The translations under genes and the position numbers were made by a program. 64,000 bases of DNA from Thalassotalea marina (GTDB taxonomy: Bacteria; Pseudomonadota; Gammaproteobacteria; Enterobacterales; Alteromonadaceae). This document shows positions 8,917 through 18,966 of the stretch, one piece after another. Position 1 is the stretch's first letter. Each line of letters begins with the position of its first letter. The stretch lies in assembly GCF_014656435.1 (NCBI RefSeq), contig NZ_BNCK01000001.1:124001-188000 (forward strand), written 5' to 3'. The notes below the pieces were generated by a model. That model did not search any database. It saw only the letters and a program-made list of their open reading frames with translations, and was not told where the DNA came from.

Positions 8917-11826
8917 TTATAGCTTAGGTATCGCTTGGCTGGCACCTAAACCTGCACCATATACAATGGCATTTAATAGCAGTCGATTGGTGGCTAAAGT
9001 TGATCCTCTAAACACTGGCTGGCCAGAAAATAAGATAATTTGACCTCGGCCTTTACGTTCTCTGGTTAAATAAGCAGAATTGGCGATACGTTGGCTTGCT
9101 TCTGGCCATAATAAACCACTCATACGCAAGGTTAATGCGTGATTTTCTGGCATGCTAGCCCAACCAATTTTATGGCTATTTGATTTATCTTTTTCATTAG
9201 TGGTTTTAGCTGGTTGATAAACACCATGCCTAACTGGTGAATCTACCCCATCTTTAGCCATTAATACTGGACCACGAGCTGTCATCACAGGGATAACTTT
9301 GGGAGCGCCAAAAGTAAGCCAATGTTTTTGATCTGTTCTTGCCGCAACAATCGACCCAGCAGGTCTAAACTTAGCTAACCATTGATCTTGCTTTTTAAGC
9401 TGCTTAACACTGGGGTTTTTTGCCTTCTCATCCCATGGATAGTTAATGTCGTCTGAGGCGTGATGTTGCCAAACATTAGCGATTTCAGGGTAACTTTCCT
9501 GTTGCGCAAGCCATTCCCGTTGCAGCGAAATGTCATATTGTTCGATATTGTCAAAGGTGTCTTGTAGCTGTCTCACTCGGCTAAATTTAGCATCTTTATT
9601 TGTTAAGCTTGCTGCTGAACCTTCAACGGCGATTATTGTTCCACCTGCTTCTGTCCAAGTTTCTATCGCTGAAATTTGGCTTTTACCTAAGGTACTTCCC
9701 CAAGATGATGGCAATACCAGTGTGTTATAACGTCTAAGGTCTGCATAATTTAATTGGTTGCTGTCGATATGAGAATGACGAATTCCAAGGTGTGTATCAA
9801 TGCTGTGCCAAATTGAACCATAGTCTAGTGAATTAACGCCAGCGCCGGTTAATATTGCTATTTTGGGTTGTTGCAACATTTTAAAGTGAGCACCACCAAT
9901 GTCTGGTAGATCTCGGTTACCTAAACCAGCACTTATCGCTTGCGCGCTGACTTGCATTTCTTTTGCTGTTTTCTCTATTACAGCATCAAGATCGGCTTTT
10001 AGGTATTCATTGTCATAGCGCGAAACGATAACAGAGCCACGGCTAATATTTACCCCATCTAATACAGTGTCTTTATCAATAATGCGTGTCATCACACCAC
10101 GTTCCATCAAACGTGCGGCAAATCCGACGGAAGCATCATCTTCGCCGTCAATCACATACGCTATAGAGTTAGCCTTTTTAATGATGGCGGGGCGTTGTGC
10201 TGGTGTTTGATAAGGGCGAATATTTGTGTCAATGTCGCTGGCAATGGTCAGTGTTTCTAAGCCGTGAAGCATAGTAATATTCCATGCTGTGGCGTCATAC
10301 ATCATGCTTGAACCGTCACGCAATACACGTTGACGCTCCTTCACTAAAACGTCGTTGGAAATTTTAGTATCAAACTCCAACATGGTAGCGAGTAAACGAC
10401 CTTGAGACTGGCGATTACGAAGAATTAAGGTGCCAACTGGTAATTCTTGTTCTACCGTTTCTCCTAATTGATTTTTTGCATTTTTTACTTTGGTTGGCTT
10501 TGTTGTTTGATACATTTCAAAGCCTTGCAGTTGCATCAGATCAACAAACTTTGCCATGCGTTGATGGTTTTTTGATGGTAATACAGCAAAAGTGCGATTG
10601 GCATAAGGGCTGTCTTTTGAAATTAACAGACGTTTGTCTTTAACAAAATCTCGATAAATTGCTTTAGAGTGTTTAGCTAAGGTTTTTAAATTGGCAATGC
10701 TACTGACCAGTTGCTGATCTACCGATTCGGCATAACTTTTTATTCTGCCATTGGGCTGCATGATACCGTCTTCTTTGATCCGTGCTTGCTCATAAATAAT
10801 GTGAATCGAACCTCTAAATGCCGTGTAACTTGAATAACCTGGGTAGAGGTTTTCTAACCATTCTCCGGTAAAATAAGGCCAATTTTGTTGATCAAAGGCA
10901 TTAGCTTGATCGGTTTCAAATTCTTCAGCCCATTGCCTAGACTTTTCCGACCAGTTACTGTTGATGGGGTCGCGTGCTAAGCCAAATAGATAAGAGGCCG
11001 TTGGTCCCATCTCATGGGCGTCAATCATCAACTGTGGGTTCCATTCGTTAACGGCTTTTACTATGCCGCGTGTTTCCGGTTGTACGCCTAAGATAAAGTC
11101 ACGATTTAAATCAAAAAAGTAATGGTTACTTCTGCCAGTTGCCCATGCGTCAGTGTGTAATGCTGACTGACTATCAACGTTAGGTGCAACCCCTCGTCTT
11201 TGTTGAAGCTGTTTGGTAAAACGTGCTCGGCCATCAGGGTTCATTAGTGGGTCAATGATCACCACACTTTTATTTAACAGCGTTTTAATCTCTTGTTCTT
11301 CTGACGCAATTAGTTGATAAATCGCGGCAAGCGCAGCATCAGCGCCTGAACCTTCATTACCGTGAATTGAATAACCCATCCAAGCAACAGCAGGTAAACG
11401 GTCAATAATCGCCTTTTCTTGAGATTTACTCAGATCTTTTGGATTAGCTAATTTGCTAAGGTCTGACTTTATTTGCTCAACATTGGCTAAGTTTTCCGGT
11501 GAAGAAATGATGACATAATGCAGCGGTCTTCCTTCATGAGAGCGCGCATATTCGACAATTTGCATTCGATCGCTAGCTTGTTGCCACTGTTTAACTGCCT
11601 CTGTAATTTGCTCTGGCGTCGCGGCTCTTTGTCCAACGGGAAAACCTAAAATACTTTCTGGAGAGGGAATAGTTAAATTGAGTTGGCCACTGATTAGTGC
11701 CTTTTGATAATGCAACCCTTCGAGCTCGGTAGGACTAAGCTTGCTGTTGGCGAAGACTTGAGTGCTTATGGTTAAGCTGCTGGCTATGGCTAAGATGAGT
11801 AACTTGTTTCGATAGCGAATACGCAT
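8917..11826 (-). CDS. Secreted M14 family zinc metallocarboxypeptidase
   Basis: 969 residues with a signal peptide ending at about residue 26 (TQVFA). The M14 zinc site is visible: H155 and E158 in SIHGNEGSG, and the third ligand H271 in DAHEMGP, with NPDGR between them as usual. The peptidase part covers about residues 50-400. The remaining ~550 residues, including IAILTGAGVNSLDYGSIW and GGTIIAVEGSAASL, resemble the glutamine-amidotransferase-like fold that follows M14 domains in large marine bacterial peptidases. It probably degrades peptides in the periplasm or outside. It is divergent from a small secreted protein gene. Confidence 0.85.
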   Translation of the reverse strand: MRIRYRNKLLILAIASSLTISTQVFANSKLSPTELEGLHYQKALISGQLNLTIPSPESILGFPVGQRAATPEQITEAVKQWQQASDRMQIVEYARSHEGRPLHYVIISSPENLANVEQIKSDLSKLANPKDLSKSQEKAIIDRLPAVAWMGYSIHGNEGSGADAALAAIYQLIASEEQEIKTLLNKSVVIIDPLMNPDGRARFTKQLQQRRGVAPNVDSQSALHTDAWATGRSNHYFFDLNRDFILGVQPETRGIVKAVNEWNPQLMIDAHEMGPTASYLFGLARDPINSNWSEKSRQWAEEFETDQANAFDQQNWPYFTGEWLENLYPGYSSYTAFRGSIHIIYEQARIKEDGIMQPNGRIKSYAESVDQQLVSSIANLKTLAKHSKAIYRDFVKDKRLLISKDSPYANRTFAVLPSKNHQRMAKFVDLMQLQGFEMYQTTKPTKVKNAKNQLGETVEQELPVGTLILRNRQSQGRLLATMLEFDTKISNDVLVKERQRVLRDGSSMMYDATAWNITMLHGLETLTIASDIDTNIRPYQTPAQRPAIIKKANSIAYVIDGEDDASVGFAARLMERGVMTRIIDKDTVLDGVNISRGSVIVSRYDNEYLKADLDAVIEKTAKEMQVSAQAISAGLGNRDLPDIGGAHFKMLQQPKIAILTGAGVNSLDYGSIWHSIDTHLGIRHSHIDSNQLNYADLRRYNTLVLPSSWGSTLGKSQISAIETWTEAGGTIIAVEGSAASLTNKDAKFSRVRQLQDTFDNIEQYDISLQREWLAQQESYPEIANVWQHHASDDINYPWDEKAKNPSVKQLKKQDQWLAKFRPAGSIVAARTDQKHWLTFGAPKVIPVMTARGPVLMAKDGVDSPVRHGVYQPAKTTNEKDKSNSHKIGWASMPENHALTLRMSGLLWPEASQRIANSAYLTRERKGRGQIILFSGQPVFRGSTLATNRLLLNAIVYGAGLGASQAIPKL

Positions 11827-12029
11827 GTAAATTTCCTTATTGTTTTTATCTAATTGTTACAATATAACGTGAATTTTTATTGGGCAATTTTTGTACGACC
11901 AAATGCTAAAAGAAAGCGACCAATGTATTTTCAACAATAAAACAAAGCGTTAACTAGGGTTTTGCGTTGATTAAAACCCTTAAATACTTATACTGATGTT
12001 TGTTTTTAGAGCAAAATAAGGACCTTGCC

Positions 12030-12584
12030 TTGACAGTTAAATCCGTTTTATTTGCCGTAATTTGTGCAAGTTTTACCAGTACCGCCAGTGCTGATCTCAA
12101 TCCTAAAAACTGGCGTTATGCGACCGATCCACACGGTAGTAAAGCGATTTACGACAAGCCATTAGTTAACGATGAATTTGTGGCAATTTCTTTTGTACGT
12201 GTACCCAGAGTTGATAAAGAAAATAACTCTTGGGTAGAGCTGATTTACGACCTACCAAATCAATCACTTAAGGATGCAATGCAAATTGAACTCACATACC
12301 AGAGTGATAAACCGCTAGTGATAAAGTTGTCACAAAAGCAATATGGTGGTGAGGGGGATGGCAGTTATGCGCATTATCAAACGATATTGCCTAAGGCTGA
12401 CAACTGGCGCACACAAACCGTTAGCTTAGAAAGCTTTAGCCGACCTGATTGGACGCCGGCTTGGTCAAAAGATAAAGGTATTATCAAAGACAGTGTTTCT
12501 GCTCTTTACTTTGTACCGGATTTAAAAGATGAACAAGGTGGTGATGCCTTAATCAAAATAAAACATCTTTCTTTGATGAACTGA
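12030..12584 (+). CDS. Small secreted protein of unknown function, beta-sandwich-like
   Basis: I start this at TTG 12030 because TAAGGA lies seven bases upstream and the product then begins with a clean signal peptide ending TSTASA (residue 21), giving 184 residues. An in-frame TTG at 12000 has no ribosome-binding site. The mature part (NSWVELIYDLPN, WRTQTVSLESFSRPDW, ALYFVPDL, IKIKHLSLMN) has the alternating pattern of a galactose-binding-like jelly roll, as in carbohydrate-binding or CIA30-type domains, but no family was recognised. The neighbouring genes give no functional clue. Confidence 0.7.
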   Translation: MTVKSVLFAVICASFTSTASADLNPKNWRYATDPHGSKAIYDKPLVNDEFVAISFVRVPRVDKENNSWVELIYDLPNQSLKDAMQIELTYQSDKPLVIKLSQKQYGGEGDGSYAHYQTILPKADNWRTQTVSLESFSRPDWTPAWSKDKGIIKDSVSALYFVPDLKDEQGGDALIKIKHLSLMN

Positions 12585-12796
12585 TAGCTGTTGATTCAAA
12601 TCACCACACTTTATATGTTGTTTTTTCTTGTAGCTATTTCAATTGGAGTTAGCTGCTAGTGTGATATTAAAAAACTTGCTGTGCAAAGGTAGCAGCATTT
12701 ATGGCTTTAGTTTTATCGGGCGATTGAGCAAAAGACCTCCGCTAATGCACTAAAGCCAATGTTGACCATATCATTTGGGTACTTTTGAGCAAAATA

Positions 12797-12827
12797 AAAG
12801 GCCAAAGTGGCAGTCACTTTAGCCTTT
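12797..12827. terminator. Bidirectional terminator between convergent genes
   Basis: AAAGGCCAAAGTG (12797-12809) pairs with CACTTTAGCCTTT (12815-12827) with one mismatch and a 5-base loop; the right side continues into a T run and the left side is preceded by A-rich sequence. It lies between the secreted-protein gene and rsgA. Confidence 0.75.
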
Positions 12828-12857
12828 TTAATCATTTATTCAATCGTTTTTATTAAC

Positions 12858-13901
12858 TTACGACATTTTCTTCAATTGTTTTTTCCCCCGTGTCACTTGG
12901 CGAATTAACTTACCAAACTGGCGTTCTTTCTCACGCTTTTCTCTTAAGCTTGCGTGATTAAATGCCTGCTCTCGCAGCAGCTTTTGGTAGTTTTTAAAAC
13001 GTCTAGTATCTAATTCTCCACCATCAATCGCACGCTGGACAGCACAATTAGGTTCGTCTTGGTGCTGACAGTCACTAAAACGACAATGTGAAGCGAGTTG
13101 TTCAATGTCTGCAAAGGTGGTGTGCAAACTTTCTTCACTACCAACAAGTTGCAGTTCTCGCATGCCGGGTGTGTCAATAATTACACCGTGCTCTGCGCTA
13201 ATATAAACTGAGCGCGAGGTTGTGGTATGTTTGCCTTTATCATCACCTTGGCGAATATCATTAGTTAACGCAACCTCGTCTTGCACTAATTGGTTGATTA
13301 ATGTCGATTTTCCGACTCCTGATGAACCAACAAATGACACCGTTTTACCTGATTTACACCAGGGTTGAAGCTGTTCAATTGCGCAACTTTCTAAGCCATT
13401 TATCGCAACGATTTCAAGTAAAGGATCAAGTGCTTGAACTTGAATGACTTTTTCTGCGACATCTTGGCATAGATCTGACTTACTTAAGATCACTACCGGT
13501 TCTACTTGAGCGTCGTGCGCTAAGGTTAAATAGCGCTCTAAACGGTTTAAGTTAAAATCTTGATTAAGTGACATCACGACAAACAGTGTATCTATGTTTG
13601 AGGTAATGTGCTGAAGCTTCATTTCGGCTCCAGCACCTTTTCTCGACAACAGCGTTTTACGCTCTAATAAGCGTTTAAATTGCTGATTTTGATCTAGTAA
13701 AAGCCAGTCACCGACAGTCATCATCGGTAAATTTGCATGAATAGGTAAACGCACTTGTTCACTGTTAGTTTGAACTATGTATTCGCTGCGATGATGGTTT
13801 ATGACACGAGCACAAATACTGTGTTCATATTCTTCTAGTGTTAATTGTTGTTGATAAAATGGTTGCCAACCTAATTGGCTTAATGAATAAATAGTATTCA
13901 T
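12858..13901 (-). CDS. rsgA: Ribosome small subunit-dependent GTPase A
   Basis: 347 residues from ATG 13901, chosen because AAGGGA sits six bases upstream; the frame is open to 13937. RsgA is a circularly permuted GTPase that helps mature the 30S ribosomal subunit. The order seen is an N-terminal OB-like region, then SKSD (in place of NKxD), GSSGVGKSTLIN (P-loop) and DTPGMRE (G3), followed by a zinc site with three cysteines and a histidine in CRFSDCQHQDEPNC. All motifs are intact. The protein resembles the second, more diverged YjeQ-like paralogue found in some gammaproteobacteria, so it may not be the main RsgA. Confidence 0.85.
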   Translation of the reverse strand: MNTIYSLSQLGWQPFYQQQLTLEEYEHSICARVINHHRSEYIVQTNSEQVRLPIHANLPMMTVGDWLLLDQNQQFKRLLERKTLLSRKGAGAEMKLQHITSNIDTLFVVMSLNQDFNLNRLERYLTLAHDAQVEPVVILSKSDLCQDVAEKVIQVQALDPLLEIVAINGLESCAIEQLQPWCKSGKTVSFVGSSGVGKSTLINQLVQDEVALTNDIRQGDDKGKHTTTSRSVYISAEHGVIIDTPGMRELQLVGSEESLHTTFADIEQLASHCRFSDCQHQDEPNCAVQRAIDGGELDTRRFKNYQKLLREQAFNHASLREKREKERQFGKLIRQVTRGKKQLKKMS

Positions 13902-14184
13902 TGGAATATCCCTTCGTTTATGCGAAAAAATGCACAATAAGAAGTAGTAGGGATAATGAGATACATTAACCCCGTGTTAGAGAAACACCGGGCAGAGTTG
14001 AGATATGAGCTTGTCGTTTTTTATGCTAAAACTAGCGCTGACTCACTGCCGGGTGGGTTGAACTTACAATCATTAAATACTCCTTAAAAAATTATACTTA
14101 TTGGAAAACACGGGTTGATTGATGGAAAATACTACACGCTATCGCTTGTGACAACAATAGCGCGTAACTGATTTGTTAAAATGT

Positions 14185-15063
14185 TTAACTAGCAAAACCT
14201 GCAGGCATTGATTTTTCGTGGCCATTAACAGAAAGCTGCTTAATTATTTCAGCTTTATTTGGATAAGCTTGGCAAAGCTCATTCACCGTTGCTGCTTCAA
14301 AACAGTCTCCAGTAAAGCCTGGCGCCATAGTACAACCAAAGAGTGCAAAACGTCCGCCTTCATTTAAGCAGCCCGCTTGCCAAACTCCCGCAGGTATAAC
14401 GTATTGAACTAAATGCCCCTGAGTGGGATCCATGCCCATGACAATTTCTTCACTTGTTCCGTCAGGGTACAGTAAATAAAGCGTAAAGGGATCGCCGCCG
14501 TATACATGCCAAATTTCATCGTGTGTTAATTTGTGAAAACAGGAAACACTCTCAGGCGAATTGGCGTAAAGACCGATCATTGCTGTGCCCAGAGGCCCAT
14601 TATCAGCGGTTACTTGCTCAGAACGATAAGTACTTGTAAATAACGTTCCTTCTACCGGCAGTCGCTGAAATTGATAATGGCGTATTATCGCCGCGGTATC
14701 AGGGTGAATGGGTTTAGCGTTAAATCGTTCGAGATCAATCACATCAATTATGGCGTTAGTATTTAATGCACCATAAAGGTGTGGAAATACGTCGTGGTCA
14801 AAGGCATTGGTAACTAATTTTCCTGCTGGCGCTTCATAGCGCAACTCAGCATCGAGTAAGCTGGTATCTATAATAAGCAATTTTAAATCGGTCTGCTCTG
14901 CATAAAAGCTATCAACTACCACTTGCACTTGATGATATCGACACAGGTGCATAAAGCCTTCTGTGACAATGCTGGGGGCTTGATAATGAGATTGCGCTAA
15001 GATGGTGTCGACTTGATCTGCGTAGGCAATACTATATACACAGTTGTCTTGCGGTGTTGTCAT
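14185..15063 (-). CDS. DUF952 and cupin (DUF985 type) fusion protein
   Basis: 292 residues from ATG 15063 (a TTG at 15075 is the only alternative). The N-terminal ~110 residues match the DUF952 pattern (YQAPSIVTEGFMHLC, LLIIDTSLLDAELRYE, FPHLYGALN). From about residue 125 a second domain begins that resembles the cupin_5/DUF985 family (HYQFQRLPVEGTLFTSTYRS, FHKLTHDEIWHVYGGDP, VIPAGVWQAGCL, GFTGDCFE). These are normally separate small proteins. Neither domain has a firmly established function; the cupin part is a likely small-molecule binder. No signal peptide, so cytoplasmic. Confidence 0.75.
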   Translation of the reverse strand: MTTPQDNCVYSIAYADQVDTILAQSHYQAPSIVTEGFMHLCRYHQVQVVVDSFYAEQTDLKLLIIDTSLLDAELRYEAPAGKLVTNAFDHDVFPHLYGALNTNAIIDVIDLERFNAKPIHPDTAAIIRHYQFQRLPVEGTLFTSTYRSEQVTADNGPLGTAMIGLYANSPESVSCFHKLTHDEIWHVYGGDPFTLYLLYPDGTSEEIVMGMDPTQGHLVQYVIPAGVWQAGCLNEGGRFALFGCTMAPGFTGDCFEAATVNELCQAYPNKAEIIKQLSVNGHEKSMPAGFAS

Positions 15064-15296
15064 GATATATCTCAAGTACGAAGCGGGGGCTTATACTAAA
15101 ACGGATCAGGCTCGTGGTGCAAAGAACAATTAATAAATAATGTAAATTACACCTATTGGCAAAAGTTTCGTTCAAAGTACTTTGTTCTCTAAAATAAAAG
15201 ATTTTTTAACAATTCAGTATTTATTCATCTTTTTTTAGTATGCTGTAGCCAAGTCATTGATTTGTATCAATAGAGTTATGGAGTTCACGCACAATC

Positions 15297-16016
15297 ATGG
15301 AGTATGAAAGGTTACCACCAAGGATTAAAAAAGTCCTCAAAACCACACAAAATGGCGACGTAGCTTTGCCACTTAACACAGAAATAACCTGTAAAGTTGC
15401 CGGAATTCTCTGTTTGATACCAAGCATTATCAGTGTATTGATGCTTGTAGTTGCCGGAAATAGCAGTAGCTTATTCTTTATTTTAGGTGCATTGGTTTTT
15501 TCTTTGGCGAGCTTCTTATTGCTGGGCAAGCGAAAGCGCTTTGTTTTTGATAAGCAATCCCTGCAGTTGAACTTAGTGATGTCAATTTGGCAATGGGGAC
15601 ATAAGCAGCAAGTTGTTGGCAAGTTGACAGAATTTGAATGTGTTATTAGCCGATTAGAAAACTCAGGTGACTATTTAGTAAAGTTTGCTGGCGAGCAATA
15701 TCACCTTAAGCGGCGAGAAGAAGCTTTTGCTATGGTGGAGTTTATTGCAACGAACTACTCGATTAAGTGTGCAGAAACGATTTCAGATTGGCCAAATAAA
15801 AAAGCAATATTTCAAACGCCTGTTGAGCATGAACATGAGTATGAAAAAGAACAACAAAGCCAGCAATCAGTCGAGAACAATGATTTAAGTAATTTAGGGC
15901 AAACATCATTCGAGATTATTAAAATTTGGTCGCTAAGGAGTTTGTTAACGCTATCCATTCCGTTTTGGGTTTTCACTGCGTTAGCTGGCTTTATGCAAAT
16001 TTGGAGGCAATGGTAA
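15297..16016 (+). CDS. Membrane protein of unknown function
   Basis: 239 residues. Two hydrophobic helices lie at about residues 32-54 and 59-76 and a third near the C-terminus (about 212-232). The region between (about 85-150) is soluble and strand-rich, and residues 175-205 are acidic and glutamine-rich. No family was recognised. The stop codon overlaps the start of the next gene (TAATG), so the two products are translationally coupled and probably work together. Confidence 0.65.
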   Translation: MEYERLPPRIKKVLKTTQNGDVALPLNTEITCKVAGILCLIPSIISVLMLVVAGNSSSLFFILGALVFSLASFLLLGKRKRFVFDKQSLQLNLVMSIWQWGHKQQVVGKLTEFECVISRLENSGDYLVKFAGEQYHLKRREEAFAMVEFIATNYSIKCAETISDWPNKKAIFQTPVEHEHEYEKEQQSQQSVENNDLSNLGQTSFEIIKIWSLRSLLTLSIPFWVFTALAGFMQIWRQW

Positions 16017-16492
16017 TGTTTAAAGTGCTTTCTGATAGTAAAGGGATTTATCGACCGCTAACCAGAGTAAAGTTATTGGTGATGCTTGTCAGTGCTTTCA
16101 TTTTTATCATAGGCTTGATGAATGTGTATTTTGCTGATGGCAACAAAGACTTACCCATTTGGGCAACGGGCTTTTTTTGCTGGTTAGGTTGGGTTGGGTT
16201 GTTTACCCGTTATCATTGTCAATTTGATCTAGCAAAAGGTGAGGTGAGGGCAAAAGCTAGTAGTCTTTTCCCTATTTTTGAACGTCGTTACAATTTAGCT
16301 CAGGTTAAAGGCTTTAGAGCATTAGCGCGCACTGGAATGCAACGGGATTACTGCGTGTATATGGTACTTAATAACAATACTCATGTGGTCATTGCTAATT
16401 TACCGGGGCGGGCAATAGCAGCGAGTGAATGTGAAAAAATAGCTGAGTTTACCCAAAAGCCGCTTGAAATTAATTTAGGGCAAACGGAGTAA
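16016..16492 (+). CDS. Membrane protein of unknown function, coupled to the preceding gene
   Basis: 158 residues from ATG 16016, with GGAGG eight bases upstream inside the end of the previous gene. Two membrane helices (about residues 17-38 and 46-62) are followed by a ~90-residue soluble part (FDLAKGEVRAKASSLFPIFE, then NLAQVKGFRAL) with the strand spacing of a PH-like domain. The upstream partner shows the same layout of two helices then a strand-rich region, so the pair may be distant relatives. Function unknown. Confidence 0.65.
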   Translation: MFKVLSDSKGIYRPLTRVKLLVMLVSAFIFIIGLMNVYFADGNKDLPIWATGFFCWLGWVGLFTRYHCQFDLAKGEVRAKASSLFPIFERRYNLAQVKGFRALARTGMQRDYCVYMVLNNNTHVVIANLPGRAIAASECEKIAEFTQKPLEINLGQTE

Positions 16493-16517
16493 TAAAGATT
16501 GTAAAGTTAATAAATAA

Positions 16518-16535
16518 GAGGTGCCGTAGCACCTC
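16518..16535. terminator. Hairpin terminator between convergent genes
   Basis: GAGGTGC (16518-16524) and GCACCTC (16529-16535) form a perfect 7-bp GC-rich stem with a CGTA loop. It separates the coupled membrane pair from the convergent S9 peptidase gene. Confidence 0.7.
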
Positions 16536-16548
16536 GATGATTTTGCAA

Positions 16549-18966
16549 TTATTTATCTGATAGCAGATATTTATCTAACCACTGCTCTTGTTCCCAGAGC
16601 ACGTGCAAAATGCTTTCTCTTGCACGGTAGCCATGACCTTCATATGGTAACATCACAAGGCGAGCATCTTTTCCTAGGCCTTTTAATGCATTGTACATAC
16701 GTTCTGACTGCATTGGGAAGGTGCCCGAGTTTGGATCGTCTTTACCGTGGATCATCAACATAGGTTCATCGATTTTTTCCGCATGGAAAAACGGCGACAT
16801 AGTGGCATAGACTTGTTGGCCATCCCAAAAGTTACGTTCTTCACCTTGGAATCCAAACGGTGTTAATGTTCTGTTGTAAGCGCCACTGCGAGCAATACCC
16901 GCTTTAAACAGATCACTGTGTGCCAGCAAGTTAGCTACCATGAAGGCACCGTAAGAATGCCCTGCAATAGCAATTTTGTCTTTATCAGCAACGCCTTTTT
17001 CCACTAATACGTCAACAGCGGCCTTGGCACTTGCAACAAGCTGAGAGCGAAATGTATCGTTTGGCTCTTTGCCTTCTGCACCCACAATTGGCATTTTTGG
17101 ATCGTCAAACACCGCGATGCCTTTCGCTAAATAAGGCATTGGGCCCCAGTAACCGATATAAGTGAATTCATAGGGTGAATCACGTACTTGAGAGGCAACG
17201 GCTTTGTCTTTGTACTCCAGAGGATAAGCCCACATTAATACTGGGATTGGCCCTTTAGATTTATCATAACCTGGCGGTAGATATAGAGTGCCACTGAGTT
17301 CAACGCCATCGTCGCGCGTGTATTTAACTAACTCTTTATTCAAGTTTTTAAATTCAGGGTAAGGGTGAGCGAAGTCGGTAAACTGTTTAACTGATTTATC
17401 TTTTAAGTTATGGACAAAAAAGTTTGGCTGTTCAGTTTTAGATTCACGAATAGTCATAAAGTTATCACCTGCATCATCTAATACAGTGACTACACGCTCA
17501 TAATAAGGAGCTTGGCTGTGCCAAATACGCGTTTTTTGATTAGTTTTCACATCATAACGGTCAAGAAATGGCACATTACCTTTTGGTGAGGCACCATTGC
17601 CTGTTAGCATCATGTATCTATCGCCAACAATTTTTAAGGTATAGCGACCAAATTTATTTTGCTCGTAGACAAAATTCCCCGGATCTTTGTAAACATCATT
17701 ATATGAACGCTCAACAAACAGGCGTCTGTTGTTGTCAGCGTCTTGTGGGTTGATGATAAAGGTGCGAAGTTTACGGTCGCTAAAGCGCCATTCTGTCAAT
17801 AGGGCAATATTATCATTACCCCACTCAATACCTGAGTAACGTCGCTCTGTTTTAGCAAAAAGATTTGGCTTTTTGTTAAATGGTGCAGCTAAGCTGTAAA
17901 CATAGTCGTGATGGGCAACGTCGGTTTTCATTGAACCGCCGTCTTGTGCTTCAGCCCAGATAAGCGTTGAAGGTTTATCACTACGCCACTCAATATCACG
18001 CTTACCGGTTCTAACACTGTCAAACCCTTGCGGAATGTTTTCAGCGAGTGGTTGACGCTCAATTTCTTTTACCAAGTTGCCTTTGTTATCGATAACACTC
18101 CAGGTTGTTGCAAAGCGAGAGTAAGGTACGATGTAAGAAAACGGCTCTTGAATTTGGCCAATTAAAATATGTTTGGCATCGGGCGATGTTCTAAACCCTC
18201 TTAACAGTGAAGGTTTACCTAAGCTCTCTACTGAACCATCAAGAGAAACTTTAACTAATTGCCCCAAGCCATAATATTTAAACAAGGCTTTATCATGTGG
18301 CGTAGCAAGTAAGTTTTGATAGGTACGTACCGGCGCTTTATCACCTGAAGTTTGGGAAATTACCGGGGTCGCCGTACTCAAAGATTCAACCGGCGCTGTT
18401 TTCCCCTTGTTAACGGCCTTATTAGCTAATAAACCTGAACTGTCTGGTAGCCACCTGTATGGTCTTGAGGTGATAACTGAGTTAAGGGCTAATCCGTCAA
18501 CTTTTTGTAGCTTATTATCTGCGATTGAGTATAGGTACAAATTGGCTTGATCTTGTTGCTCAATAATAAAAGCAAAGTGTTTACTGTCAGGTGACCAAGA
18601 AGGCGATAAAATTGTCCCAGCTGGCAAATCTGTTATTTCAAATGTTGCTTGGTTTTCAATATTTTTAAATGAGATAGATAAATACTTTGAGCCAGGGCGG
18701 GCTTGTGAGAAGTTTGCTGGGTTAAGCTTAATTCCCGCTAGTTTTAACTCCGACTTGGCTAAATCACTTAATTTGGCGATACGCTGACGCTCTAGAAATG
18801 TCATCCATTGATTGTCAGGAGAAATTCGAGTCGTTGGGGCTAACTTGGCATCAACCAAATTAGCCAAACTTTGAGAGGGAACTTGGTACCCTTGATCACT
18901 TGCTTGCGCATATTCAAGCGGCAGCAAAGCAATGCTCAAAGCTAATGCAATAGAGGCTTTTTTCAT
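16549..18966 (-). CDS. Secreted S9 family (prolyl oligopeptidase-like) serine peptidase
   Basis: 805 residues with a signal peptide ending at about 22 (YAQAS). The N-terminal two thirds form the beta-propeller typical of S9 peptidases (ISPDNQWMTFLERQ, SPSWSPDSKHFAF). The catalytic alpha/beta-hydrolase domain follows: nucleophile S671 in GHSYGA, acid near residue 743 in GKDDPNSG, and histidine near 777 in YEGHGYR. It is probably a periplasmic peptidase cleaving short peptides, most like the glutamyl endopeptidase/PrtQ branch that carries this GKDDPNSGT motif. It is divergent from the Zur-box region and ABC operon. Confidence 0.85.
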   Translation of the reverse strand: MKKASIALALSIALLPLEYAQASDQGYQVPSQSLANLVDAKLAPTTRISPDNQWMTFLERQRIAKLSDLAKSELKLAGIKLNPANFSQARPGSKYLSISFKNIENQATFEITDLPAGTILSPSWSPDSKHFAFIIEQQDQANLYLYSIADNKLQKVDGLALNSVITSRPYRWLPDSSGLLANKAVNKGKTAPVESLSTATPVISQTSGDKAPVRTYQNLLATPHDKALFKYYGLGQLVKVSLDGSVESLGKPSLLRGFRTSPDAKHILIGQIQEPFSYIVPYSRFATTWSVIDNKGNLVKEIERQPLAENIPQGFDSVRTGKRDIEWRSDKPSTLIWAEAQDGGSMKTDVAHHDYVYSLAAPFNKKPNLFAKTERRYSGIEWGNDNIALLTEWRFSDRKLRTFIINPQDADNNRRLFVERSYNDVYKDPGNFVYEQNKFGRYTLKIVGDRYMMLTGNGASPKGNVPFLDRYDVKTNQKTRIWHSQAPYYERVVTVLDDAGDNFMTIRESKTEQPNFFVHNLKDKSVKQFTDFAHPYPEFKNLNKELVKYTRDDGVELSGTLYLPPGYDKSKGPIPVLMWAYPLEYKDKAVASQVRDSPYEFTYIGYWGPMPYLAKGIAVFDDPKMPIVGAEGKEPNDTFRSQLVASAKAAVDVLVEKGVADKDKIAIAGHSYGAFMVANLLAHSDLFKAGIARSGAYNRTLTPFGFQGEERNFWDGQQVYATMSPFFHAEKIDEPMLMIHGKDDPNSGTFPMQSERMYNALKGLGKDARLVMLPYEGHGYRARESILHVLWEQEQWLDKYLLSDK

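Noticed and set aside
9722-9732. GTTATAACG as another Zur-like site
   Set aside because: It lies inside the M14 peptidase coding region and lacks the rest of the 15-bp core.
15254-15622. A 122-codon minus-strand frame
   Set aside because: It lies opposite the first membrane-pair gene, has no ribosome-binding site and reads as low-quality protein.
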